Shown here one piece after another: positions 34,811 through 44,028 of a stretch of 64,000 nucleotides of DNA. The stretch is from GCA-003244245 sp963822695. Its GTDB lineage: Bacteria; Actinomycetota; Actinomycetes; Mycobacteriales; Pseudonocardiaceae. The DNA lies in assembly GCA_963822695.1 (NCBI GenBank), contig CAWGJH010000008.1:186001-250000 (forward strand), given 5' to 3'. Within the stretch, counting starts at the first letter, position 1, and every line of letters begins with the position of its first letter. The notes below the pieces were generated by a model. That model did no database searches and had not been told where the DNA came from. It worked only from the letters and a program-made list of their open reading frames with translations. Made by a program: the position numbers and the translations under genes.

Positions 34811-36289
34811 ATGCACAGCAGACGTGGTGAGCAGCGCGGAGGGATCCGGGGTGCTCGGGATCGTGATGGTGGCGGGTCGGGGTGGGTGGGTCAACCGGCG
34901 GCGATTTATTGCCGGATCTCGAATGCCCGGGATGAGGATCAGACGGGGGTGGATCGCCAGGAGCGGTTGTGCCGGGAGGTCGCTGAGCGGTTCGGGCTGG
35001 TCATCCTGCCGGATTGTGTGCTGGTGGATAACAATCGTTCGGCGTGGAAGCGGACCCGGTACCGTCCGGGGTGGGACGCGTTGCTGGAGGCGATCCGGGC
35101 GGGCCGGGTGCGGCATGTGATCGTGTATCACCCGGATCGGTTGATGCGCCAGCCCCGGGACCTGGAAGAACTGCTCACTTTGTCGGAGGAGCATGATATT
35201 ACGTTGCATGGGCAGGCGAACCGGCGTGATCTCTCGGATCCGGATGATCGGTTTTTTCTGCGGATTGAGGTAGCGCACGCCTGCCGTTCCTCGGAGGACA
35301 CCTCTCGGCGGATTCGCGATGCGCTGGAGGACCGGGCTCGGGAGGGCCGGGTGCACCACACGTCGCGACGTTATGGGTATGCCCGCGACGGGGTCACCAT
35401 CCTCGAGCACGAGGCTCAGATTGTGCGAGAGATCTTCACCCGGTCTCTGGAGGGGGCCTCCCACCATCAGATCGCCCAGGAGCTGACGGGGCGGGGGGAG
35501 CGCACGGCGCTTGGTAAGCCGTGGAGTCCGGAGTCGGTGCGGTGGATGTTGAAGGCTCGCCATGTGACCGGGATCCGGGTGTTTCGTGGGCGGGACTTCG
35601 GCGACGGGGACTGGCCAGCGATCATCGATCGGGGTACCTGGACTGAGGTCCAGGACCGGCGGGCCTATCGGGCCAGCGCGCATCCGCGTCGGGCGCATCG
35701 GTTTTATGTGTTGCGGGGTGTGGTGATGTGCAAAAGGTGCGCTGTCCCCATGGCTGGAAGCACGAGTCAAGGGGATCCGACGTATGTGTGTTCCCGGCGT
35801 GAGGGCATCGGTGAGGTCCGCTGCAAGCGCCGGATCGACGCCCCCCTGCTCGAAGCGTTCGTCGCCGACGCTGCCGTGGAGTTGCTCACTCATCTGGAGG
35901 TAACCGGTGAGCCGAGTGCGGTGACCGCGCTCCCGGAGCGGGATGCGGCCGCGATCAGCGCGGATGAGGCGGAGTTGGCCGAGCTCAAGGACATGTGGAC
36001 CCACCGGGAGCTGTCCACCCGGGAATACCGCCAGATGCGCAAAACCGTCGAAGACCGCCTGAGCGCCCTGCGGCGCAAAACCATCGTGCGCCCCACCCGC
36101 GAGGTCCTCGCCGGGCTGATCGGGCCGGACGCACGGGCATCCTGGGATGCGCTGGCCGCCAGCGGCGACGGGGAACGGATGAATGCGATCCTGCGGTTTT
36201 TGTTCGCCGCCGTGATCATCGACGAACACCGGGGCAAACGGGGCAGGTTCAACTACGGGCGCATCGACATCGAACCCAACCTCCTCTAG
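34811..36289 (+). CDS. Large serine recombinase (site-specific integrase)
   Basis: 492 residues from ATG 34811; GTG 34886 is an alternative, and the frame is open from 34661. The resolvase domain has the nucleophile Ser37 in AAIYCRISNARDEDQTGVDR and the arginines of HPDRLMRQPRDLEELL. The recombinase domain (RRYGYARDGVTILEHEAQIV) and a zinc ribbon (MCKRCAVPM, then YVCSRREGIGEVRCKR) follow, then a coiled coil (about 385-440). All parts appear intact, so it is likely a functional integrase of an integrative element. Attachment sites are not defined, but a repeat array lies directly downstream. Confidence 0.85.
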   Translation: MHSRRGEQRGGIRGARDRDGGGSGWVGQPAAIYCRISNARDEDQTGVDRQERLCREVAERFGLVILPDCVLVDNNRSAWKRTRYRPGWDALLEAIRAGRVRHVIVYHPDRLMRQPRDLEELLTLSEEHDITLHGQANRRDLSDPDDRFFLRIEVAHACRSSEDTSRRIRDALEDRAREGRVHHTSRRYGYARDGVTILEHEAQIVREIFTRSLEGASHHQIAQELTGRGERTALGKPWSPESVRWMLKARHVTGIRVFRGRDFGDGDWPAIIDRGTWTEVQDRRAYRASAHPRRAHRFYVLRGVVMCKRCAVPMAGSTSQGDPTYVCSRREGIGEVRCKRRIDAPLLEAFVADAAVELLTHLEVTGEPSAVTALPERDAAAISADEAELAELKDMWTHRELSTREYRQMRKTVEDRLSALRRKTIVRPTREVLAGLIGPDARASWDALAASGDGERMNAILRFLFAAVIIDEHRGKRGRFNYGRIDIEPNLL

Positions 36290-36300
36290 CCCACCCGCTC

Positions 36301-36468
36301 AACCCGTCACACCAGGACTATTCAACCCGTCACGACCCACGCATTCACCCGTCACAGCCCTGTGACGGGTGGCGCGTCTGTGTGATGGGTGGGTTGGTGG
36401 CCTGAGCTGTGGTCAGGGGGGTGTGACGGGTGTGACGGGTCGGAGCGCAACCCGTCACACCCGTCACA
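36301..36468. repeat. Nine-copy GTGACGGGT array with two perfect palindromes
   Basis: Copies of ACCCGTCAC/GTGACGGGT occur at 36302, 36325, 36347, 36362, 36382 (one mismatch), 36423, 36432, 36450 and 36459, in both orientations. Two structures are perfect: a 26-base palindrome at 36346-36371 (12-base arms, CC loop) and an inverted repeat with 19-base arms at 36422-36440 and 36450-36468 around a 9-base loop. It begins 12 bases after the recombinase stop. It may be a recombination or replication site, and the first hairpin could also terminate transcription. Confidence 0.75.
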
Positions 36469-36488
36469 AAACGGGGCCGAACGGGTCG

Positions 36489-36698
36489 TTACGGTGACCG
36501 GTCGGCGCTCACGCGCAACAGGCGCGCGAGCCGGTGGGCGCCCTGGGTGCTGATGGTGCGGGGAAACCGGGCGCACACCCGGGCCAGGTGGTAGGCGCGA
36601 TCATCCCGGCACGCAGGGTTGACGGCCGGGTCGTGCTCACCTGGTGTGGGGGCGGTGGTCGGGGCGGTTACAGGCGCTGTGGCAGGGGGTCCTCCTTG
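36489..36698 (-). pseudogene. Probable small coding remnant
   Basis: On the minus strand a frame reads DPAVNPACRDDRAYHLARVC followed by ARFPRTISTQGAHRLARLLR, which looks like genuine protein, and ends at 36489. A strong AAGGAGG lies at its upstream edge but no start codon is in frame nearby, so the start may be mutated. I do not recognise the protein. Confidence 0.3.
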
Positions 36699-36912
36699 TC
36701 ATGAGGGTGTCGGTGCCGGATGCGGCGCTGCCATAACGCGTCAGTAGCCGATTGGTTATGAAAATAGTGGTGTGTTGCTTCGCGCGCCGCCTACTGACTC
36801 GGCACCAGACGGCCCCCGTAGGCGGCCCCGAGCCAGTGCAGGAACACCGGGCCTTGACCGGACAGAGGTACGGCCATGAGAGACGTACCAACCGCCTCAC
36901 TGTCCCCGGGGA

Positions 36913-37050
36913 GGCAACGATCTCGACGCGCTGGACGGCGTGCCGCTCTCCGATGGAGAGCGTGCCTCCCTGACCTAGCTGGCCGGGTTCGAGACGTGCA
37001 CCGTGGAGAACATCGCGGCGGTGGTCACCCGTGCCCAGCGGACCCGATAG
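36913..37050 (+). pseudogene. Fragment of a small actinobacterial protein with an in-frame stop
   Basis: The frame reads LDALDGVPLSDGERASLT, then TAG at 36976-36978 where Trp would be expected, then LAGFETCTVENIAAVVTRAQ to a stop at 37048. The pattern is typical of small hypothetical proteins next to XRE regulators in Pseudonocardiales-like genomes. No start codon is evident. The rest of 36700-37180 holds no gene I can support. Confidence 0.4.
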
Positions 37051-37084
37051 CCGAGGTGTCCGTTTTGCCCACTGCCGGTGATCA
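37043..37084. repeat. 42-base direct repeat, copy 1 (copy 2 at 38079-38120)
   Basis: This 42-base sequence (beginning CCCGATAGCCGAGGTGTCCG) recurs at 38079-38120 with four mismatches in the same orientation. The two copies flank the DUF429 gene about 1 kb apart. The second is followed by AAGAAAAAAGTGGCCCCTGA, which looks like the edge of an old insertion. They may be ends of a decayed mobile element or recombination scars. Confidence 0.55.
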
Positions 37085-37186
37085 TGGTGTTTTGGCTGGT
37101 GAGAGTGTATCTGGCGGCAGCGTTTTACCAGTTCACGGAAACAGTCGTCGGCTCGGACATCACGCCCGTACCGCGCCCTGATCGGT

Positions 37187-37894
37187 TTAGTACTGAATGC
37201 TGATGCACTCCTGGCTGGGCGACGGTTCGGTGGGCAGTCGGCCGGCATGGCCGGTGGCGATGCGGTGGGCGCTCCATGCTGCTGCGGCTGCGTCGAGTAC
37301 GTCATCGAAACCGGCTTTACCGGCGTCACCTTTACCGGCGTCATCGAACTGGTCGGGTAGGTGAATGCCGTGCTTGGCGAGGAGTGCCCGGCGAGTGTTG
37401 TGCCCCGTCCAGCTGATCTTGCTGTGATCCAGGGGCTTCTTGTCGTTCATGGCGGTGAAGGACACCTCGGGGTGAACCTCGTGCAGCGGGTACTTGTTGG
37501 TGGCAAGACACTCGTTCGCTTCGCGGAGCTTGACGCGCAGTCCCCACGTATAGGGGGGCAGCCCGTACCCTGCCAGTCGCTGGCACCGTTGGTTGGCTTG
37601 CTCCCCGGAATCGTCGTACCAGGTGTTGTCCTCCTGCTTCCAAACCGCTCGCGGCGGCATCAGGAAGATGCTATTGCGGCGTGTACCCACGAAGGCTCGC
37701 GCGTCGAGATCCGCCTGACGCCGGCCAGTCTCGACTAGCTCCAGCGGCATGTCGATGCCCACCGCTTGGATGTCGTGGACGGCGGACAGCAGTGTGGTCA
37801 GGCAGCCAGCGATATGCGCGGTGACGAACGTGCCGTGCTCTAGCTCGATGCCGAGCCATCCCTTGGTGTAGGCGTCGATGCCGAGGACCCGCAT
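37187..37894 (-). CDS. DUF429-family predicted RNase H-like nuclease
   Basis: 236 residues from ATG 37894. The N-terminus MRVLGIDAYTKGWLGIEL is the first strand of the RNase H-like fold with its Asp; AVGIDMPLELVETGRRQADL, HEVHPEVSFTAMND and GFDDVLDAAAAAW supply the remaining acidic positions of DUF429. The family is predicted to be a nuclease, but a biochemical role is not established. It stands alone between two direct repeats. The open frame continues upstream to 38017 but without a good start. Confidence 0.7.
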   Translation of the reverse strand: MRVLGIDAYTKGWLGIELEHGTFVTAHIAGCLTTLLSAVHDIQAVGIDMPLELVETGRRQADLDARAFVGTRRNSIFLMPPRAVWKQEDNTWYDDSGEQANQRCQRLAGYGLPPYTWGLRVKLREANECLATNKYPLHEVHPEVSFTAMNDKKPLDHSKISWTGHNTRRALLAKHGIHLPDQFDDAGKGDAGKAGFDDVLDAAAAAWSAHRIATGHAGRLPTEPSPSQECISIQY

Positions 37895-38078
37895 GCCGAT
37901 GATGGTGCCAGCACGGGCGTACCCAGGAAAGCGCCGAAGCCAGGGTGTTGATGGAGACCATCGACCACGAACGCTATGGCGAAATGATCTAGCGGCGCGA
38001 TACGAACTGGTGAGCACGGAGTACCCGGACGCCGATGCTGGATGCCGACGCCGTGCGGGTATTACATACTCGGTAGAA

Positions 38079-38120
38079 CCCGGTAGCTGAGGTGTCCGGT
38101 TTGCCCACTACCGGTGATCA
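38079..38120. repeat. 42-base direct repeat, copy 2
   Basis: Partner of 37043-37084. The surrounding 37900-38350 region has no intact gene; it contains AT-richer transposon-like scraps (for example ATCTTCATTTTCCCAGGTCA near 38162) and then the promoter region of the XRE regulator. Confidence 0.5.
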
Positions 38121-38355
38121 AGAAAAAAGTGGCCCCTGACCTGCGATGATCCTGCAATCGGGATCTTCATTTTCCCAGGTCACGAAAACGGCCGATCCGC
38201 GCCGATCAGCCGCCCGGTGCCGTCGGGGTCCACAGTGCGCGGTGTCCACCACCAGGCGCCGAGTAGCCTGTCGCTACCTCCTTGCCGAGGTACACGCCCC
38301 GGGGTAGCTCCCCGGGGCATCGGCGGGGGGTTCCGGCGAGGAGAGGGCCGCTCTG

Positions 38356-39579
38356 GTGGACGCTGAGGAAGCGCGCACGATCGGCTGGGCGCTGTGGCGT
38401 GTCCGCGACGATCGGGGCAAGTCGCTGCGGGTGATCGCCGGGCTGGCCGGGATGAGCAAGGACACCCTGAACCGGATCGAGCGCGGTCTACTGTCCCCGA
38501 CCCTAAACCAGATCCTTGCCCTGGCCGAGGCGCTCCAGATCTCTGTGTCGGAGCTGACCAGGCTCCCCGTGCCTGCACCCGCTAACGGACATACCGATTC
38601 CACCACGAAGGCGATCGGGCTCGCGCTGGACGCGATCGACATCGACCAGCCCGGCGGATTGGTCCTACCCATTGCGGTATTACGGGACCAGACGGCCCGA
38701 TTTCTGCACCTGAAGCGGACGTGCCGACTGCCCGAGGTGGCGCCTGACTTGCCGGGACTGATCCGGGACCTGCACACCACGCTGGCCACCGGGGCTGACC
38801 ACGGCGAGTTGCTTGACCTGGCCGTGTACCTGCATGTGCACGTCACGCGACAGTGGCTTGTCCACGCGGCCGCACCGGTGCACCTGCTGCGTCGGATCGT
38901 CTTCCTGGCCCGGAGGCTGGCGCAGGAGCGCGATACGCTCACCACGCTCGGCGTGGCCGGTGTCGGCGTGGCCGATACGCTGCTCGCCGGTGGGGCCGTC
39001 GAGCTGGCCAAGACCGAGCTGGATTCGTTGACCCTGCCCGCGACTACTGCTGACACCGCCGGTCTGATCGGTCTGGTCACCACCTCCCGCGCCGCGACCG
39101 CCGTGCTGGACAGCCGCCCGGGTGATGCGGCCGCTGCCATGGATGCCGCCACTGACTTGGCTGATCGGTTCGGCGAACTTGGCGAGGTCGATCCTCTGGG
39201 GTTCGAGTTCGGGCCCACCAACGTCGGGTTCCGCCGCGTACGTCTGACCCTGGAGGCGGGCGAACCGGACCGTGCGGTGAGCATCGCCGGAGGGCTGCAC
39301 CCCGAACGCAACCCCTTCCCGACAAATCGCACCTACCACTGGGTGGGCTACGGGCGTGCGCTGGCGCAGTTGCGGGGCCGCCACGATGACGCGGTACGGG
39401 CGCTGCATCGCGCTGAGACAACCTATCCCCTCCGGGTGCAGCGTGACCCCTTGGTCCGCGACACCCTCGCCGTGCTGCTCAGACACTCGCGCCGGGGCTC
39501 CTCGACCGACGAGGTGCTGCGGGGAATGGGCCGTCGAGCCGGTCTGGCCGTGTATCCCCCGTCGGGGTGTCTCTCTTGA
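38356..39579 (+). CDS. XRE-family regulator with TPR-like C-terminus
   Basis: 407 residues from GTG 38356; GAGGAGAGG lies about 16 bases upstream. HTH-XRE: LWRVRDDRGKSLRVIAGLAG, MSKDTLNRIERGLLSPTLN, residues 8-70. The remainder is a helical repeat region with LRRIVFLARRLAQERDTL and the signature-like GPTNVGFRRVRLTLEAGEPD. Such proteins often neighbour the small genes seen downstream (39691, 40028). The regulated target is unknown. Confidence 0.75.
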   Translation: MDAEEARTIGWALWRVRDDRGKSLRVIAGLAGMSKDTLNRIERGLLSPTLNQILALAEALQISVSELTRLPVPAPANGHTDSTTKAIGLALDAIDIDQPGGLVLPIAVLRDQTARFLHLKRTCRLPEVAPDLPGLIRDLHTTLATGADHGELLDLAVYLHVHVTRQWLVHAAAPVHLLRRIVFLARRLAQERDTLTTLGVAGVGVADTLLAGGAVELAKTELDSLTLPATTADTAGLIGLVTTSRAATAVLDSRPGDAAAAMDAATDLADRFGELGEVDPLGFEFGPTNVGFRRVRLTLEAGEPDRAVSIAGGLHPERNPFPTNRTYHWVGYGRALAQLRGRHDDAVRALHRAETTYPLRVQRDPLVRDTLAVLLRHSRRGSSTDEVLRGMGRRAGLAVYPPSGCLS

Positions 39580-39690
39580 GAGACACAGGCAGATCGTCGC
39601 CCGCTATCGCGGTCACCCAGCGCGGGCCGTTCCCCGGAGAGTCTCCCCTGAGCGACGCCCGCCTCTGTCGATCGTTCACCGTCGTCAATC

Positions 39691-39984
39691 ATGACCAAAG
39701 ACACCAACGACGCACCAGCGACACGGCCGGCCAGCGGCAACCCTCGAACGATCCCCATCACGGAAGGCGCGACCGCGAGCGCGTCTCGCGAGAACCGCAA
39801 AGCGATCCCCGTCAGCTGTGCGCTGCACCGGGGGCCGAGGGGCTTCGCCAACCTGGTGGTAGAGCGCAAGCTCAACGGTGAGATCGTGCTCGACCCGCAT
39901 GTCACCGGCGCGTGCGTGATCATCCTCGACGAGGACGCCGCCACGGCACTATTCGAGATTCTCAGGACATGGCTGCGCCGATGA
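39691..39984 (+). CDS. Small conserved protein, paralogue of the 21003 gene
   Basis: 97 residues from ATG 39691. Residues 40-97 align with the 70-residue protein at 21003 (CALHRGPRGFANLVV, EIVLDPHVTGACVIIL, ending LRTWLRR). The first 35 residues are polar and probably disordered. It lies between an XRE regulator and a 73-residue Cys-containing protein, which suggests a recurrent three-gene set. Function unknown. Confidence 0.6.
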   Translation: MTKDTNDAPATRPASGNPRTIPITEGATASASRENRKAIPVSCALHRGPRGFANLVVERKLNGEIVLDPHVTGACVIILDEDAATALFEILRTWLRR

Positions 39985-40027
39985 ACAGCAACCGGTCACC
40001 GTGCCCGGTGCGCGCGAGGGGCACCCG

Positions 40028-40249
40028 GTGAGGAGCCCAGCGCGCTGGGCGCGGTCCCCACTGGACTACCACGCCCACCTGCTGCTCCCTCAGGGTGAGC
40101 ACCCCCCGGGCGTGCTCAAGGCCCGCTGCGGCGCGCTGCTGACGACGAGCATTACCCAGCACGACCAGCCCCTACCCGGCCTGAACTGCCAACGCTGTCG
40201 CCTGATTTTCCTTGCGGACTCCCACGTCTGGGGTCCGCGCGAGGAGTAA
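40028..40249 (+). CDS. Small Cys/His protein of an XRE-associated set
   Basis: 73 residues from GTG 40028. It reads SPLDYHAHLLLPQGEHPPGV, then KARCGALLTTSITQHDQP and NCQRCRLIF. Two Cys positions plus His residues could form a zinc site. This pattern is common among small actinobacterial proteins encoded next to XRE/TPR regulators. Function unknown. The IS1182-type insertion begins 67 bases downstream. Confidence 0.55.
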   Translation: MRSPARWARSPLDYHAHLLLPQGEHPPGVLKARCGALLTTSITQHDQPLPGLNCQRCRLIFLADSHVWGPREE

Positions 40250-40316
40250 ATCCCGGCCGGCCACCGGTTGAGCCTTGCCCCCGTCACGCTCCCGGCGGCC
40301 GGCCGGTTCCAGGATC

Positions 40317-42230
40317 CTGCTGGCTAATTCGGTTGGGTGGTGATCGCTGGTCCGGCGTGGCTCCCGCTCGTTGACCTGGTGTGTGTTCATGATCGTTCGC
40401 GGTCGATTTCTCGTCTTCCCTCGGCCGTGGATGGAGCACAGTGATGTCGATGCGTCCTCAGCCATGGCCCGAGCCGAGCGGGAGATCGCCGCGGCGGTGC
40501 GGGCGATGTATCCCGGGCGGAAGGTTCCGTTGCCGGTGGCTATCCGTGATCAGCTCGGTGAGTTGTTCACCGACGAGGAGTTCGGTGCCGGGTTCGCCGC
40601 GCGGGGTAAGCCGGGGTGGTCACCGGGGCGGCTCGCGCTGGTCACGGTGTTACAGATGGCCGAGAACCTGACTGATCGGCAGGCCGCGGAGGCGGTGCGG
40701 GAGAAGATCTCGTGGAAGTACGCGCTGGGAATGACGCTGAGCGATCCGGGGTTCGACGCCTCGGTGCTGTCCGAGTTCCGGGCCCGGTTGGTCGCCCATG
40801 GTCTGGAGGAGCGGGTCCTGGATACGCTGCTGACCCGGCTGGGTGAGCTGGGGCTGGTCAAGGCCGGCGGCAAGCAGCGCACCGATTCCACCCACGTGGT
40901 CTCCGCGGTGCGCGATCTGAACCGGCTGGAGCTGGCCGGGGAATCGGTACGGGCAGCCCTGGAGGCCCTCGCGGTCGCCGCGCCGGGCTGGCTGCCCACG
41001 GTGATCGACCTCGGCGACTGGGCCAAGCGTTATGGCGCCCGGGTCGATTCCTGGCGGCTGCCCACCTCCCAGGCCAAGCGCAAGCAGCTGGCCCAGACTT
41101 ATGGCGGCGATGCCCTCACCCTGCTGCGCGCGGTGTACGGCCCCCAGTCGCCGGACTGGCTGCGAGAGCTGCCCGCGGTGGAGGTCCTGCGGCGAGTGCT
41201 GGTGGGAGAACTACCACATCCGCACCGACGCGCGAGGCCGGGAGGTGATCACACGGCGGGAGGCGGACACAGACGGTCTCCCGCCGGGCAGAGCTGCGGA
41301 TCAGCTCCCCGTATGACACCGACACCCGCTGGGCCGCCAAGGGCGAGGACCTGGTCTGGAACGGCTACAAGGTCCACCTCAGCGAAACCTGCCACACCCC
41401 TGACACCCGACACCACGCGCGCACCCGCGACGACCCAGAAGCCCGACCGCGGCAGATGACCCGGCCAGGCCCGCGCCCGAGGAGTTGCCCAATCTGATCA
41501 CGAACGTGGCGACCACCGACGCGACGGTCCCCGATGTGGCCATGACCGACCCGATCCACCGGACGCTGGACGCGGGGCCTGCTGCCCGCGCAGCACTACC
41601 TGGACTCCGGCTACCCCTCCGCTGAGCTGATGACCAGATCACGCACCGAGTTCGGCATCGAGCTGATCACACCCCTGCTCGGCGACCAGTCACCGCAGGC
41701 CAGGGCAGGTGCCGGGTTCGACCGCGCCAGCTTCACCATCGACTTCGACCGCGAGCAGGCCACCTGCCCGCAAGGGCACACCAGCTCCTCGTGGAACCCG
41801 GTGACCCAACGCGGCACCGACACCATCGTGATCAGCTTCTCGAGAACCACCTGCGGCCCTTGCCCCGTGCGCGAGCAGTGCACCATCTCCCGCAAACAGC
41901 GCCGCCAGCTCACCGTGCATCCCCATGAGGTCCACACCGCGCAATGCCAGGCCCGCGCGCTCCAAGACACCACAGCCTGGCAGGCCACCTACGCCCTTCG
42001 CGCCGGCGTCGAGGGCACCATCCACCAAGCCGTCACGGTCTGCGACACCCCGCCACGCCCGCTACCGCGGCCTGCGCAAAGTCCACCTCCAACACGTCTT
42101 CTCCGCGGTCGCCCTCAACCTCATCCGCCTGCACGCCTACTGGAACGACCACCCCATGGACCGAACCCGCACCAGCCACCTCGCCCGACTCCAACTCCGC
42201 CTCGCAGCATGATCAGGAATTAACCAGCAG
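40317..42230. mobile_element. IS1182-family insertion sequence (decayed)
   Basis: Terminal inverted repeats CTGCTGGCTAATTC (40317-40330) and GAATTAACCAGCAG (42217-42230) match at 13 of 14 positions. GATC directly outside both ends (40313-40316 and 42231-42234) is a good candidate target duplication. The 1.9-kb interior holds only one transposase gene, broken by several frameshifts. The element is therefore complete in outline but inactive. Confidence 0.8.
40444..42212 (+). pseudogene. IS1182-family transposase with multiple frameshifts
   Basis: The expected order of the family is readable but scattered over all three frames: MSMRPQPWPEP at 40444; RAMYPGRKVPLPVAIRDQLG, PGWSPGRLALVTVLQMAENL and TDSTHVVSAVRDLNRLELAG in the frame that runs to about 41210; REVITRREADTDGLPPGR and RWAAKGEDLVWNGYKVHL after further shifts; then FGIELITPLLGDQSPQ from 41630 and HLQHVFSAVALNLIRLHAYW at the end. 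At least five frame changes are needed. It is not functional. Confidence 0.85.
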
Positions 42231-42304
42231 GATCTCTCCTGATCGTTTTCAGTCGGTGCTAGGTTCTGCCTTGTCGATCATGGGTGGCGCGACAGAACCC
42301 GATT

Positions 42305-43489
42305 TCAGGAGCTGCGATCCGCGAAGAGGCCGTTGGCGGTGAAGGCCAGCTTGGCGAAGCGTTCGCCGATGCGGCGGTGTGCGGCGGCGTCCGGGTGGAG
42401 CTGGTCAGGCAGCGGCAGTTCGGCGGAGTCGGCCTCACCGTAGAGGTCGCGGCCGTCGAGGTAGTGCAGGTTTGGATCCTTGGCCGCTCGTTGTTCCACG
42501 ATCCGGGCCAGCTCGTCTCGGATGACGCCCAGGGTCAGTTTCCCGCTCGCGCGTTCCATCGGATCGCCCGTGGCCCGGAACCGCAGTTGCCCTGTGCTGA
42601 GGGCGGTGAAGTCTAGGGCGCTAGGGCCGGGTGTGTCTTCGTGGATGGGGCACAGGATGGGCGAGATGACCAGCAGCGGTGTGGTGGGGTGACCTTCGCG
42701 GATGGTGTCGAGGAAGCCATGGATGGCGGGGGTGAAGGCGCGCAGGCGCATCAGGTCGGCGTTGACCAGGTTGATTCCGATCTTGAGGCTGATCAGGTCG
42801 GCGGGGGTATCGCGCAGGGCGCGGGCAGTGAACGGGTCGAGCAGGGCGCTGCCGCTCAGACCCAGGTTGATCAGTTCCACACCGCCGAGACAGGCGGCCA
42901 GCGCGGGCCAGGTGGTGGTGGGGCTTGCGGCGTCGGAGCCGTGGCTGATCGAACTGCCGTGGTGCAGCCACACCCGGCGGCCGCCCGAGGGTACGGCCTC
43001 GACAGGGGCGTCGGTGCGCAGGGCGATGAGTTCGGTGGTCTCGTTGTGCGGCAGCCAGATCTCGACGTCCTTGACGCCGTCGGGCAGGCCGGTGAAGCGG
43101 AGGGTGCCGGCCGGGCCCGGCTGGTTCTCGGCGGTCCCGGTGGCCATGTCGATGGTCAGGGTGTTGCCGCCGTCCACGCTAGCCTGGCCAGCCAGGCGGC
43201 CGTCAACGAGCAGGTCGTACACGCCATCCGGGCGGGGCGGGGCGCCTGCATAGACCAGCTTGGTGGGCAACGTGTCCAGTTCGACGGCGGTGGCCCGGGT
43301 ACGAAAGACCAGTCGTACGCCCGACGGCTGGGTCTCGGCCATGGCCAGTAGCCCGTCGGCGCACTGGGCGCGAGCCCGGGCGGGCAGCCGGTGCGGCAGC
43401 ACACCGCACGCGGTGTACTCGAGGTCGAGGGCGCCGCGCAAGAGGTCCGCGGTGATGGGTGTGGTGATCCAGTTGTGCTTGGTGTGCAT
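42305..43489 (-). CDS. SGNH/GDSL-family hydrolase with N-terminal beta domain
   Basis: About 394 residues from ATG near 43489; the frame is open to 43588 but that part overlaps a repeat. The N-terminal 170 residues are beta-rich (TLRFTGLPDGVKDVEIWLPH). The hydrolase domain has block I HHGSSISHGSD (Ser nucleophile), block II NLGLSGSALLD, block III LKIGINLVNAD and block V LPDQLHPDAAAH (Asp-His pair). No signal peptide is seen, so it may act in the cytoplasm as an esterase. The substrate is unknown. It stands between the IS and a palindromic repeat. Confidence 0.75.
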   Translation of the reverse strand: MHTKHNWITTPITADLLRGALDLEYTACGVLPHRLPARARAQCADGLLAMAETQPSGVRLVFRTRATAVELDTLPTKLVYAGAPPRPDGVYDLLVDGRLAGQASVDGGNTLTIDMATGTAENQPGPAGTLRFTGLPDGVKDVEIWLPHNETTELIALRTDAPVEAVPSGGRRVWLHHGSSISHGSDAASPTTTWPALAACLGGVELINLGLSGSALLDPFTARALRDTPADLISLKIGINLVNADLMRLRAFTPAIHGFLDTIREGHPTTPLLVISPILCPIHEDTPGPSALDFTALSTGQLRFRATGDPMERASGKLTLGVIRDELARIVEQRAAKDPNLHYLDGRDLYGEADSAELPLPDQLHPDAAAHRRIGERFAKLAFTANGLFADRSS

Positions 43490-43557
43490 TGTCTCAATCC
43501 ATTGATCAAAATTCCCTGATTTTTCAGATTCGCTGATACGCCGAGTGGCCGACGGCC

Positions 43558-43860
43558 TCGGAGACCGTTCAGATCTGGGGGAGATCATCTACCCGAGAGC
43601 GAGGCAAACCCGTGGGAGGCAGCGCTGAACTGGGGGTAAGTGCTGAAGTCCAGGGCAGCGATGCTGTCCACATCCGGGTGCTCAACGAGCAACTCACCGG
43701 CACTGGACTCACAGGCCAACCGCGCTCGTAGCTTCGCCTCCCACGGTTTGCCTCACTCTCCGGTATCCGGGCTTCACCCACCACAGCGGCCCGGTCAAGC
43801 TCGCCGCATAGTCGACCCCTCTCGGGTAGATGATCTCCCCCAGATCTGAACGGTCTCCGA
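43558..43860. repeat. 303-base element with perfect 42-base inverted repeats
   Basis: Arms at 43558-43599 and 43819-43860 are exact reverse complements. The interior contains, on the minus strand, the last 50 or so codons of an unknown gene (CESSAGELLVEHPDVDSIAA, then LDFSTYPQFSAASHGFASL), whose stop lies within the left arm. Subterminal GAGGCAAACCCGTGGGAGGC and GCCTCCCACGGTTTGCCTC also pair. It could be a MITE or a palindromic duplication. A degenerate copy of the interior lies at 51123-51280. Confidence 0.65.
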
Positions 43861-44028
43861 CATGTGCGCCGTGCCCTGCGCCCCGACGAGCAAGAAGTTA
43901 CCGTCCGTCGAATGCTGGAGGTCTGCCGACTGCTGAAGGAACCCGCAGCGCAGGCCGGCTGACCCGCCAGTCCACGGACGTGCCGACAGCCCATCGCAGT
44001 AGTCTGCGATCCAGGAGGGATACCAGTG

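Noticed and set aside
36301..36468. Repeat array considered as CRISPR
   Set aside because: Units are only 9 bases, occur in both orientations and lack regular unique spacers; no cas gen​es are present anywhere in the window.
36976..37010. GGTTCGAGAC motif considered as a tRNA T-arm
   Set aside because: No acceptor, D or anticodon stems can be formed around it, and it lies in a recognisable protein fragment. No tRNA or rRNA gene was seen elsewhere.
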